DNA from: Solirubrobacterales bacterium 67-14
GTDB taxonomy: Bacteria > Actinomycetota > Thermoleophilia > Solirubrobacterales > 70-9
Direction: 5' to 3'
NCBI GenBank assembly: GCA_001897355.1
Contig: MKST01000005.1
Location: 100,932 to 148,400 of the forward strand
Length of the DNA: 47,469 nt
Position numbers and translations under genes: made by a program. Under the pieces are notes generated by a model. That model was not told the DNA's origin. It worked only from the letters and a program-made list of their open reading frames with translations, and made no database searches. Each line of letters starts with the position of its first letter. Position 1 is the stretch's first letter. Shown piece after piece: positions 17,513 through 24,845 of this stretch.

Positions 17513-18396
17513 GCGTTGCGACCGGCCCGCCATTCGGCGAGGTCTTCGGCGTCGGCCTGGCCGGAGTAGGGGCCGCGGCCGGTCACGTTCCGGGCTCCGC
17601 AAAAGGCGGCCAGTGAGACCGCTTCCGGCAGCGCCAGCCCGATCCCGAGCCCGTAGGTGAGGGCGCCGGCGAACGAGTCCCCGGCCCCGTAGGCATCGAC
17701 CCGGTCGGCGGGGGGAGGGGCGGCCCGCCACTCGATCGTTGTGCCGTCTTTCATCTCGATGGTTCCCCCATGCGAGCCGTCGGTGCGCACCACGGCGGCG
17801 GGCGGAGTCTCGAAATCGTCTGTGTCGACCTGCTCTCCTGGGTCATTGCGGCTGGCGACCAGCGCGTCGACCAGGATCCCCGACCTGGTCAATCCCTCGG
17901 CGGCACGCACCGTCGCAACGACCTGCCGGGCCCGGCGCGCGGCGCGGATCGCGGCCTCGTCGCCGGCGGTCACGTAGACCGCATCTACCTCTGCCATCTG
18001 GTCCCAGCCCAGGTCGTCGCTTCCCAAAGGGCGGAGGCGCGGACCCAGAGTGGTGATCGTCCGCTCGCCACTCGATTCGAGGTGGACGAAGGCCCTTCGC
18101 TGCGGCGTGTCCCGACGCCCCGCATGCACCGAGACGCCGAGCCGCTCGAGCTCGGGCGCAACCCGTTCTCCGAGCGAATCGTTCCCGGTTGCGGTGAGGA
18201 AGAGGCAATCCCCAGCCAGCTTCGCGATCTGGACGGCAGCGACCGCGCCGCCACCAGCGGGCTGATCCCAGCTCTCGCTGGCCTGCACGATCTCCCCGGG
18301 CCGAGGGAGCCGGTCGACCACGGCGAACTCCACCCACTCGACGTGGCCGAGCACCGCGATCCTCGGCTTCTCTCCAGCTCTGTCCACCGTTGCCAT
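17509..18396 (-). CDS. PfkB-family carbohydrate kinase
   Basis: A 295-residue ribokinase-fold kinase. The N-terminal GGGAVAAVQIAKLAG segment matches PfkB signature 1, and DAYGAGDSFAGAL near residue 245 is signature 2 with the catalytic Asp in GAGDSF. Substrates in this family include ribose, fructose-1-phosphate, adenosine and many sugars; nothing here decides among them. The N-terminus contains GHVEWVEFAVVDRLPRPGE. It ends by overlapping the G6PD gene tail to tail. No promoter of the SigB type lies on its strand, unlike the neighbours. Confidence 0.85.
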   Translation of the reverse strand: MATVDRAGEKPRIAVLGHVEWVEFAVVDRLPRPGEIVQASESWDQPAGGGAVAAVQIAKLAGDCLFLTATGNDSLGERVAPELERLGVSVHAGRRDTPQRRAFVHLESSGERTITTLGPRLRPLGSDDLGWDQMAEVDAVYVTAGDEAAIRAARRARQVVATVRAAEGLTRSGILVDALVASRNDPGEQVDTDDFETPPAAVVRTDGSHGGTIEMKDGTTIEWRAAPPPADRVDAYGAGDSFAGALTYGLGIGLALPEAVSLAAFCGARNVTGRGPYSGQADAEDLAEWRAGRNA

Positions 18397-18434
18397 GTTC
18401 GCATGGTCCCGGGCCTGATCTCACTACGCATCGG

Positions 18435-18459
18435 GTTTCTTCGCATCAGGCACGGGTAC
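18435..18459 (+). promoter_or_regulatory. SigB/SigF-type promoter of the DUF6766 unit
   Basis: GTTT (18435-18438), 15-base spacer, GGGTAC (18454-18459): full consensus. It is 20 bases upstream of the 24-codon ORF at 18480 and points at the DUF6766 gene. Confidence 0.72.
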
Positions 18460-18479
18460 TCCCCAGACATTTGAGAACC

Positions 18480-18554
18480 ATGTTTCTCATCTATCTGTCC
18501 GTCGTCACCGCCGGTCTCGTCTTCGCGATAACCGTGGGGCTGAACAGCTCGTGA
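18480..18554 (+). CDS. Tiny membrane peptide (24 residues) translationally coupled to DUF6766
   Basis: ATG 18480 opens a 24-codon frame beginning MFLIYLSVVTAGLVF and ending TVGLNSS, i.e. one hydrophobic helix with a short polar tail. Its TGA overlaps the GTG start of the DUF6766 gene (GTGA, 18551-18554). The predicted start of transcription from the SigB-type promoter is about 13 bases before it. It could be a real micro-protein partner or simply a coupling leader. There is no strong ribosome site. Too short for a homology claim. Confidence 0.5.
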   Translation: MFLIYLSVVTAGLVFAITVGLNSS

Positions 18555-19240
18555 AGGCGATCCGGAACCAGAGCCTCGCCCTCTTCTTCGGGCTGCTCTT
18601 CCTGCTCGCCCTCGGTGGCCAGTCACTCGCGGGCTTCCACAGCTACAACGACGAGGAGGTAGCACGGGCGCACCTGGCGCACGAGAAGCCGCAACTGCTC
18701 GACTACCCGACCTATCTCACCTCGCCGGACTTCTCACGGGACGTGATGGAGAACTGGCAGTCCGAGTACCTCCAGTTCCTGCTCTTCATCCTGGCCACGA
18801 TCTGGCTGATCCAGCGCGGCTCACCCGAGTCGAAGAAGCCGGGGGAGGAGGGAACCGAAAGTGACGAACAGCAGAAGATCGGTCGATACGCCGACGAGAA
18901 CTCGCCGTGGCCTGCCCGTTCGGGAGGCTTCGTCGCGTCGATCTACTCGAACTCGCTGTTGCTCCTGATGGGGACGGTATTCGTCGCGTCTTGGTTCGCG
19001 CAGTCGATCACCGGCTGGTCGGCCTACAACCAAGAGCAGGTCTCATACAGCCTGCCGACCATCGACTGGCTGGACTACCTGGGGACCGCCGACTTCTGGA
19101 GTCGCACGCTCCAGAACTGGCAGTCCGAGTTCCTCGCGGTCGGCTCGATGGCGGTGTTCGCGATCTACCTGCGCCAGAGGGGCTCACCAGAGTCGAAGCC
19201 GGTCGGCGCCGGTCACGACGCGACCGGGGTCGAGGGATAG
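18551..19240 (+). CDS. DUF6766 family membrane protein with internal duplication
   Basis: A 229-residue membrane protein built of two copies of the same unit. Copy 1 runs from NQSLALFFGLLFLLALGGQ to LIQRGSPESKKPG (about residues 6-98); copy 2 runs from SNSLLLLMGTVFVASWFAQ to YLRQRGSPESKPVG (about 133-221). Each copy has helix, a SYN or AYNxE(E/Q)V turn, LDY, a W-containing NWQSE(Y/F)L segment and a second helix, giving four membrane passes. An acidic linker (EEGTESDEQQK) joins them. Function unknown. The start is GTG 18551, coupled to the tiny ORF, under a SigB-type promoter. Its last 28 bases overlap the convergent gene at 19213. Confidence 0.8.
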   Translation: MKAIRNQSLALFFGLLFLLALGGQSLAGFHSYNDEEVARAHLAHEKPQLLDYPTYLTSPDFSRDVMENWQSEYLQFLLFILATIWLIQRGSPESKKPGEEGTESDEQQKIGRYADENSPWPARSGGFVASIYSNSLLLLMGTVFVASWFAQSITGWSAYNQEQVSYSLPTIDWLDYLGTADFWSRTLQNWQSEFLAVGSMAVFAIYLRQRGSPESKPVGAGHDATGVEG

Positions 19241-19719
19241 CCGGCCCACAGCCGCTCCGTTTCGGCTGCCGCCGCACTGTCGTTGATCCGCTGGAGGTTC
19301 CTGCCGCCCCGGTTGAAGGCGTAGACGACCCGCCGAGGGGTTCGTTTGAGATCGAAGCTGCCCCCGAGCCAACGGGCCGGGCGGATGTGATGGATCCCTG
19401 TCTTCACGGCCCGCGATGAGTCGTCGTAGCGCCACGGCCCGTCGATCATCCCCAGCCGGAATTCCTCAGTACCGGTTTGGGTCCAGACGAGGACCTCGTC
19501 GGGCAGCTGCGCGAAACGACGCAGCAGCCGGGCCGATCGTTCGCCATGCTCGTCCGTCGTCTTGGAAAGAGCTTCAGCAAGCGAGTCAGGTGAGCGGCTC
19601 AGAGGCTCCCCGATTCCGACGCATCCATCTCTGACGGCGAGTCGTGCCCCGATAAACCGGTCCTCGTCACGCGATCTTGCCCGCATCGGGGCGCGGAAGA
19701 CTTGAGTCCGGACGGTCAT
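19213..19719 (-). CDS. Hypothetical protein resembling the N-terminal module of Mrr-type restriction enzymes
   Basis: A 168-residue protein. The core reads GCVGIGEPL, LVWTQTGTEEFRLGMIDGPWRYD, IHHIRPARWLGGSFD and RGGRNLQRIND. The order strand, IG-x-I-x-G-x-Y, H-x-R-P-x-x-W resembles the small beta-barrel (EVE/Mrr-N-like) found before restriction nuclease domains, but here no nuclease domain follows. It could recognise modified bases or a small ligand; this is inference from pattern only. The start at ATG 19719 lies 16 bases after the sigma-factor stop, so it is probably cotranscribed with it. Its 3' end overlaps DUF6766 antisense. Confidence 0.65.
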   Translation of the reverse strand: MTVRTQVFRAPMRARSRDEDRFIGARLAVRDGCVGIGEPLSRSPDSLAEALSKTTDEHGERSARLLRRFAQLPDEVLVWTQTGTEEFRLGMIDGPWRYDDSSRAVKTGIHHIRPARWLGGSFDLKRTPRRVVYAFNRGGRNLQRINDSAAAAETERLWAGYPSTPVAS

Positions 19720-19735
19720 GGTGCCAGCGACTCGG

Positions 19736-20497
19736 CTACTGGACGGCCATCCGCTCGTTGAGTTCGTCGAGGATCCTTCGGAGTCTTCGTGAGACTTGCA
19801 TCTGGGAACAGCCGAGACGGCCCGCGATCTCCGATTGCGAGAGTTCATCCCGGAAGCGGAGGACGATGATCAGCCGGTCCTCACTGTCCAGTTTCTCCAG
19901 TGCTTCGATCGCGAGAATGTGGTCCTCGGCCAGCCGGAAATCACGGTCCTCGACTCCGACGTGCTCTTCCAGGACGCCGCCGGCTTCGTCATCTTCGTCG
20001 TCCCACTGGAGTGGCAACGGATGCCTTACAGCGACCCCGAGTTGTGCTTCCTCGATCTGGTCGGGGGAGCAGTCGGCCGCGTCGGCGATTTCCTCGGTCG
20101 ATGGTTCCCGGCCTAGAGAACCACGCAACTCGCTGGTCGCTATCTCGGCCCGACCGACCCGCTCGTAGACGCCGCGGGGGAGCCTGACGCTCGAGACGCG
20201 GTCCCGGAAATGGCGCTTCAGCTCCCCGTTGATGGTAGCCGATGCGAACGCCGTGAACGGGTGGCCGGATTCGTGGTCGAAACGGTCGATCGCGTTCATC
20301 AGGCCGAGGTTGGCCACTTGGACCAGATCGTCGAAGGGCTCCGCACTGCTGCGATACCGCAGGGCGATGCTCTTCGCGAAAGGAAGAAAACGCGTGGCGA
20401 TCTCCTCCCTGACTCCCGGTTCCTCGCGCCTTGGCCATAGATCGGCCTCGTTCCACAAGCCCGGGCTGATTGGTGCATTCCGATGGTCGATGCTCAC
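19736..20497 (-). CDS. RNA polymerase sigma factor, SigB/SigF general-stress type
   Basis: A 253-residue group 3 sigma factor with region 2 (DDLVQVANLGLMNAIDRFDHESGHPFTAFASATI, then NGELKRHFRD), region 3 (SVRLPRGVYERVGR, SLGREPSTEEIADAADCS) and region 4 (EKLDSEDRLIIVLRFRDELSQSEIAGRLGCSQMQVSRRLRRI). The size and the GELKRHFRD match the SigB/SigF/SigG group. No anti-sigma (RsbW) or antagonist gene is next to it, so its control lies elsewhere. A GTTT-N14-GGGTAA promoter 145 bases upstream suggests it transcribes its own gene. Several genes between 9.3 and 20.7 kb have the same promoter class. Confidence 0.92.
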   Translation of the reverse strand: MSIDHRNAPISPGLWNEADLWPRREEPGVREEIATRFLPFAKSIALRYRSSAEPFDDLVQVANLGLMNAIDRFDHESGHPFTAFASATINGELKRHFRDRVSSVRLPRGVYERVGRAEIATSELRGSLGREPSTEEIADAADCSPDQIEEAQLGVAVRHPLPLQWDDEDDEAGGVLEEHVGVEDRDFRLAEDHILAIEALEKLDSEDRLIIVLRFRDELSQSEIAGRLGCSQMQVSRRLRRILDELNERMAVQ

Positions 20498-20642
20498 TGG
20501 GCTGCCTGCCTTCCGATTGCGAAGCTCTGCCCTGGAGTCCTTTGGGTGTCTTGCCTTGCACCCGCCATCTGGACCGTGCAGCCGATGGTTATCAACTGAT
20601 GCCTGACACTGTCCTTTCGATGACGGACAGGTTGTCTAAGAC

Positions 20643-20666
20643 TTACCCTACGCCCCTTTTCTAAAC
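20643..20666 (-). promoter_or_regulatory. SigB/SigF-type promoter of the sigma-factor gene (autoregulatory)
   Basis: On the minus strand: GTTT (plus 20663-20666), 14-base spacer, GGGTAA (plus 20643-20648). It reads toward the sigma gene (start 20497), leaving an untranslated leader of about 135-140 bases. It lies back to back with the promoter of the HAD gene. Confidence 0.7.
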
Positions 20667-20674
20667 CAGCCGTA

Positions 20675-20699
20675 GTTTTCGCATCCTCCTGCCGGGTAC
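20675..20699 (+). promoter_or_regulatory. SigB/SigF-type promoter of the HAD hydrolase gene
   Basis: GTTT (20675-20678), 15-base spacer, GGGTAC (20694-20699). Exactly 9 bases separate the box from ATG 20709, implying a leaderless transcript. Confidence 0.7.
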
Positions 20700-20708
20700 C
20701 GGCCGACG

Positions 20709-21347
20709 ATGGCGCGAGTCCTGGTCCTTGACGTCGACGGCACCCTCGTCGATTCGAACTATCAGCATGTGATCGCCTGGCAACGGGCGTTTCGCAACCA
20801 TGGGGTGGACGCCGATGCCTGGAAGATCCACCGCTACATCGGCAAAGGCGGCGATCAGATGGTCGAATCGGTGGCCGGAGCGGAGGCGGAGCGTCGTTGC
20901 GGCGACGGGGTACGTGCCTCTGAATCAGAGATCTTCAAGCAACTGATCGGTGACGTAAGGCCGTTCCGGGACGCCACCTCATTCGTATTCGAGGTCGCTG
21001 ACCGCGGCTTTGAGGTGGTCCTCGCCAGTTCGGCGAAGAGCGACGAGGTCGACCACTACCTCGGTCTACTCAGAGTTGGCGACGCGATCAGCGGTCACAC
21101 GACCTCAGCTGACGTTGAGGCGACGAAACCCCACCCGGATCTCGTCGAGGCGGCGATCGAGAAGGCCGGCAGCGGCGACGCGCTGATGATCGGCGATTCG
21201 ATCTGGGACGTCGAAGCCGCACAGCGGATCGGGGTGCCCAGCCTGGCGGTGCTCACCGGCGGCTTTTCGAAACGTGAGCTGGAAGCCGCCGGCGCAAGTG
21301 AGGTTCGGCCCCAGCTGGCCGATCTCCTCGAGTGCCTGCCCGCCTGA
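20709..21347 (+). CDS. HAD-family phosphatase (phosphoglycolate-phosphatase-like)
   Basis: A 212-residue haloacid-dehalogenase hydrolase. Motif I is LDVDGTLVDSN with the nucleophile Asp at about residue 8, motif II is VVLASSAKSDE, motif III is the Lys of ATKPHPDL, and motif IV is MIGDSIWDVEAAQRIG. A four-helix cap follows motif I, as in the phosphoglycolate phosphatase/beta-phosphoglucomutase subgroup. It removes phosphate from a small metabolite that cannot be named. It is divergent from the sigma gene and has its own stress-type promoter. Confidence 0.88.
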   Translation: MARVLVLDVDGTLVDSNYQHVIAWQRAFRNHGVDADAWKIHRYIGKGGDQMVESVAGAEAERRCGDGVRASESEIFKQLIGDVRPFRDATSFVFEVADRGFEVVLASSAKSDEVDHYLGLLRVGDAISGHTTSADVEATKPHPDLVEAAIEKAGSGDALMIGDSIWDVEAAQRIGVPSLAVLTGGFSKRELEAAGASEVRPQLADLLECLPA

Positions 21348-21358
21348 GCGGGAATGGA

Positions 21359-23206
21359 TCAGAAGGCTGCTTCGGGGAGCTCCATGATGTCGTTGTCGAT
21401 CTGCTCGATCGTGGTCCGGAAGGCCTCGAGGTTGGGCAGCATGCTGCGGGTGAAGAACTTCGCGGCAGTGACCTTGCCCTCGTAGAAATCCTTGTCCTTC
21501 TCCGCGGCGCCGTTCTCGAGCGCGGCGGCCGCAACCTCGGCCTGGCTGAGCAACAGCCAGCCGATCAGCAGGTCGCCGGATGCCTTGAGGAAGGGGACCG
21601 AGCCGAGCCCGACCTTGTACACGCTCTTCGGATCCTCCTGTGAACCCATCAGGTAGCCGAACATGGTCTGCAACATCGACTTGTGGTTCTCCAGGGCCTG
21701 GCCGAGCCGCTCGCGCTCGGTGTCGAGCCCGCCACCGGAGCCCTCGACGGTGGCCTGGATCTTCTCGTGGAGGTGGTTCAGCGACTTGCTTTCGTCACGC
21801 ACGATCTTGCGGAAGAAGAAGTCCTGCGCCTGGATCGCGGTGGTGCCTTCGTAGAGGCTGTCGATCTTGGCGTCGCGGATGTACTGCTCGATCGGGTAGT
21901 CCTGCAGGAAGCCGGAGCCGCCGTAGGTCTGCAGCGACTCGGTCAGGATCTCGTAGGCCCGCTCGGAGCCGACGCCCTTGACGATCGGCAGCAGGAAGTC
22001 GTTGATCCGCTTGCCGAACTCGCCGTCGATGCCCTGGCTGATCTCGGAGGCGACCGGGTCGTGGTGGAGGGCGGTGAAGAGGTAGAGCGCCCGCAGGCCT
22101 TCAGCGTAGGCCTTCTGGGTCATCAGCGACCGGCGCACGTCCGGGTGGTTGATGACGGTTACCCGCGGCGCGGTCTTGTCCATGATCTGGGTGAGGTCGG
22201 CGCCCTGGACCCGCTCCTTGGCGTACTCGAGTGCGTTCAGGTAACCGGTCGAGAGGGTGGCGATCGCCTTGGTGCCGACCATCATCCGGGCGAACTCGAT
22301 CACGTCGAACATCTGGCGGATGCCCTGGTGGACGTCGCCGACCAGGTAGCCGACCGCCGGGTTGTCACCGTCACCGAAGGCCATGTCGCAGGTGGCGGAG
22401 GCCTTGATGCCCATCTTGTGCTCGATGCTGGTCACGTTGACGCCGTTGCGGGCGCCGGGCTCACCGGTGTCGGAGTCGAAGTGGTACTTCGGCACGACGA
22501 AGAGGCTGAGGCCCTTGGTGCCGGGACCGGCACCCTCGGGGCGGGCCAGCGTGTAGTGGAGGATGTTTTCGAAGAGGTCATCCGAGTCGCCGGAGGTGAT
22601 GAAGCGCTTCTCGCCCTCGATGTGCCAGGTGCCGTCACCTTGATCGATGGCCTTGGTGCGGCCGGCGCCGACATCGGAGCCGGCTTCGGGCTCGGTCAGC
22701 ACCATGGTCGCGCCCCAGTTGCGCTCGATCGCCAGCTTGGCCCAGTGCTTCTGCTCCTCGTTGCCGTTCTTGTAGAGCAGGTTGGCGAAGGACGGCCCGG
22801 CTAGGTAGAAGAAGCCAGCCGGCAGGGCGCCGCACATGAACTCGTTGATCGCCCAGGACACCGTGGTCGGGGCGGTGATGCCGCCGATCTCCTCTTCGAC
22901 CCCGAGCTTGTCCCAGCTCGCCTCGGTCCAGGCGTTGATCGAATCCTTGAGCTCCTGGGGGAGCGAGACGTCATGGGTCTCCGGATCGAAGGTGGGCGGT
23001 ACCCGGTCCGAGCTCTCAAAGGCGGTGGAGACCGGTCCTTCGGCCAGCTTCGACGCTTCCTCGAGCATCATCTTGACGGTGTCCGCATCGAGGTCGCCGA
23101 AGGCACCGGAGGCGAGCACCTCCTCGGTCTTCAGCATTTCGAAGAGGTTGAACTCGATGTCCCGGACGTTGCTCTTGTAGTGGCCCACGTATTTCTCCAG
23201 TTTCAA
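21359..23206 (-). CDS. Acyl-CoA dehydrogenase
   Basis: A 615-residue FAD-dependent acyl-CoA dehydrogenase of the long form with an extra C-terminal domain. It opens with [19 protein letters not shown], typical of this group. The FAD/substrate motifs are [20 protein letters not shown] and [10 protein letters not shown], and the C-terminal helical part contains [21 protein letters not shown] and the [14 protein letters not shown] segment. It does the first step of fatty-acid beta-oxidation. The start is TTG 23206, since no ATG or GTG lies in frame upstream. A TetR-type palindrome sits 61 bases upstream. It ends 11 bases from the convergent HAD gene. Confidence 0.93.
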   Translation of the reverse strand: MKLEKYVGHYKSNVRDIEFNLFEMLKTEEVLASGAFGDLDADTVKMMLEEASKLAEGPVSTAFESSDRVPPTFDPETHDVSLPQELKDSINAWTEASWDKLGVEEEIGGITAPTTVSWAINEFMCGALPAGFFYLAGPSFANLLYKNGNEEQKHWAKLAIERNWGATMVLTEPEAGSDVGAGRTKAIDQGDGTWHIEGEKRFITSGDSDDLFENILHYTLARPEGAGPGTKGLSLFVVPKYHFDSDTGEPGARNGVNVTSIEHKMGIKASATCDMAFGDGDNPAVGYLVGDVHQGIRQMFDVIEFARMMVGTKAIATLSTGYLNALEYAKERVQGADLTQIMDKTAPRVTVINHPDVRRSLMTQKAYAEGLRALYLFTALHHDPVASEISQGIDGEFGKRINDFLLPIVKGVGSERAYEILTESLQTYGGSGFLQDYPIEQYIRDAKIDSLYEGTTAIQAQDFFFRKIVRDESKSLNHLHEKIQATVEGSGGGLDTERERLGQALENHKSMLQTMFGYLMGSQEDPKSVYKVGLGSVPFLKASGDLLIGWLLLSQAEVAAAALENGAAEKDKDFYEGKVTAAKFFTRSMLPNLEAFRTTIEQIDNDIMELPEAAF

Positions 23207-23266
23207 AGGCGTATTGACGGAAGTTCGGTCGGGGATTGTCCCATCATCCGAGCCGAAATGCGTTGT

Positions 23267-23284
23267 TGATTGACATGTCAGTCA
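23267..23284. promoter_or_regulatory. TetR-type (fatty-acid regulator) operator
   Basis: TGATTGACATGTCAGTCA is an 18-base palindrome with two mismatched pairs around a perfect TGACATGTCA core. The TGACTGAC/GTCAGTCA pattern is typical of TetR-family fatty-acid regulators. It lies between the acyl-CoA dehydrogenase and the MFS gene; the former is the likelier target. Confidence 0.55.
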
Positions 23285-23337
23285 GTCCAAGCTAAGGCAG
23301 CGGCCGGCAAACTGGCCGCTGTGTGACGGATTCACAC

Positions 23338-23393
23338 TTGACGAGCACTCTTTAGGAGCCTAATGTTAGGAGCCTAATGTTAGGTGCCTAATG
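23338..23393 (+). promoter_or_regulatory. MarR-controlled promoter with three tandem palindromic operators
   Basis: TTGACG (23338-23343), 17-base spacer, TAATGT (23361-23366). Over it lie three head-to-tail 14-base repeats at 23352-23365, 23366-23379 and 23380-23393, each TTAGG(A/T)GCCTAATG and each containing a TTAGG-N2-CCTAA palindrome. The third includes the ATG of the MFS gene. A MarR gene is the next gene of the operon, so autorepression is likely. Confidence 0.75.
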
Positions 23394-24845
23394 AATCAAG
23401 ATTCCACCACTCGTATCGAGCCGTATGTCTGGAAGGTCGTCGGGGTCGTGATCCTCGGCATGATCATGTCGATCCTCGACACGACGATCGTCAACGTGGC
23501 CCTCGACACGCTCGCTAAGGACCTGCACTCGACGATCAGCGACATCCAGTGGGTAGCGACCGGCTACCTGCTCTCCCTGGCCGCGGTCATCCCGCTGACC
23601 GGCTGGGCGGCCCGCAAGTTCGGGGCGAAGAACGTCTACATCTGGTCGATCGTCCTCTTCACGATCGGCTCGGCCCTCTGCGGCATCGCGGACAGCAGCA
23701 CCTCACTGATCGCCTTCCGGGTGCTCCAGGGCATCGGCGGCGGCATGATCATGCCGATCGCCCAGATGATCATGGCCGAGGTCGCCGGCCCCAAGCGCAT
23801 GGGGAAGGTGATGAGCATCACCGTGATGCCGGCCATGCTGGCCCCGATCCTCGGGCCGGTGGTGGGCGGCCTGATCCTGCAGAACTTCCACTGGTCCTGG
23901 ATCTTCTTCGTCAACGTGCCAGTGGGCGTGATCGCCGTCATCCTCGCGATGAAAATGCTGCCGCACTCGAAGCTGGGCGAGGCGGGCAAACTGGACGTGA
24001 CCGGCCTGGTCCTGATGGTGCTCGGCATCCCGGCCCTGGTTTTCGGGATCTCCGAGGTCGGCACGACCGGAACCTTCAACGCGCCGGAGGTGATCTGGCC
24101 GGCGGTGGCGGGCCTGGCGCTCATCTGCGCGTTCGTCTGGCACGCGATGCGAGCCGATCGGCCCCTGCTCGACGTGAAGCTCTACTCCAATCGAATCTTC
24201 AGCGCGGCTTCTCTAACCACCTTCGCACTGGGCGCGGCGCTGTTCGGGGCGATGATCCTGATGCCGCTCTACTACCAGCAGGTCCGGGGGGAGAGCGTGA
24301 TCGCAACCGGGCTGCTGCTCGGTCCGCAGGGGATCGGCATGGTGCTGGTCGGACCCTTCGCGCCGCGCCTGACCGAGCGGTTCGGCGGCGGCAAGGTCGC
24401 GACCGTCGGCGTGCTCATCCTCTGCCTCAGTTCGCTGCCCTACGTCTTCATCGGGGTTGACACCTCGATCGCGTTCCTGTCCCTGATGCTGCTGATCCGC
24501 GGCGCCGGGATCGGACTCGCCTTCATGCCGACCATGACCGTCGCCTACGCCTCGCTCAAGAAGGAGCAGCTCTCGGACGCGACGCCGCAGATGAACGTGA
24601 TCCAGCGGGTCGGCGGCGCGATCGGCACCGCCGTGCTCGCGGTGGTCCTGCAAAGGGCCGGGGAGGGGGCGACCAGCATGACCCAAGCTGCCGACGCCTT
24701 CGGAACCGCTTATCTCTGGGCGCTCGGGATCGGGCTGCTGGCCCTGATCCCCTGCGTCGTCCTCTGGCGGGCCGAGAAGCCGGAAGAACCTAATACCGAG
24801 GAAATGAAGATCGCGGAGGCCGAGATTGAGCCGCTCGGAACCTGA
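23391..24845 (+). CDS. MFS drug exporter, DHA2 (EmrB/QacA) family, 14-helix type
   Basis: A 484-residue transporter. Motif A-like and motif C-like signatures are WAARKFGAKNVY and LAPILGPVVGGLIL, and helix 1 carries LDTTIVNVALDTLA with the Asp typical of DHA2 pumps. Length and hydrophobic pattern fit 14 transmembrane helices. It exports hydrophobic or cationic drugs using the proton gradient. ATG 23391 lies inside the third operator repeat; AGGTG at 23382-23386 may act as ribosome site. It overlaps the MarR gene by 20 bases. Confidence 0.93.
   Translation: MNQDSTTRIEPYVWKVVGVVILGMIMSILDTTIVNVALDTLAKDLHSTISDIQWVATGYLLSLAAVIPLTGWAARKFGAKNVYIWSIVLFTIGSALCGIADSSTSLIAFRVLQGIGGGMIMPIAQMIMAEVAGPKRMGKVMSITVMPAMLAPILGPVVGGLILQNFHWSWIFFVNVPVGVIAVILAMKMLPHSKLGEAGKLDVTGLVLMVLGIPALVFGISEVGTTGTFNAPEVIWPAVAGLALICAFVWHAMRADRPLLDVKLYSNRIFSAASLTTFALGAALFGAMILMPLYYQQVRGESVIATGLLLGPQGIGMVLVGPFAPRLTERFGGGKVATVGVLILCLSSLPYVFIGVDTSIAFLSLMLLIRGAGIGLAFMPTMTVAYASLKKEQLSDATPQMNVIQRVGGAIGTAVLAVVLQRAGEGATSMTQAADAFGTAYLWALGIGLLALIPCVVLWRAEKPEEPNTEEMKIAEAEIEPLGT

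Noticed and set aside
21683..22804. 373-codon plus-strand frame inside the acyl-CoA dehydrogenase gene
   Set aside because: It is the antisense of a well-supported enzyme, with biased low-complexity composition and no family motif.
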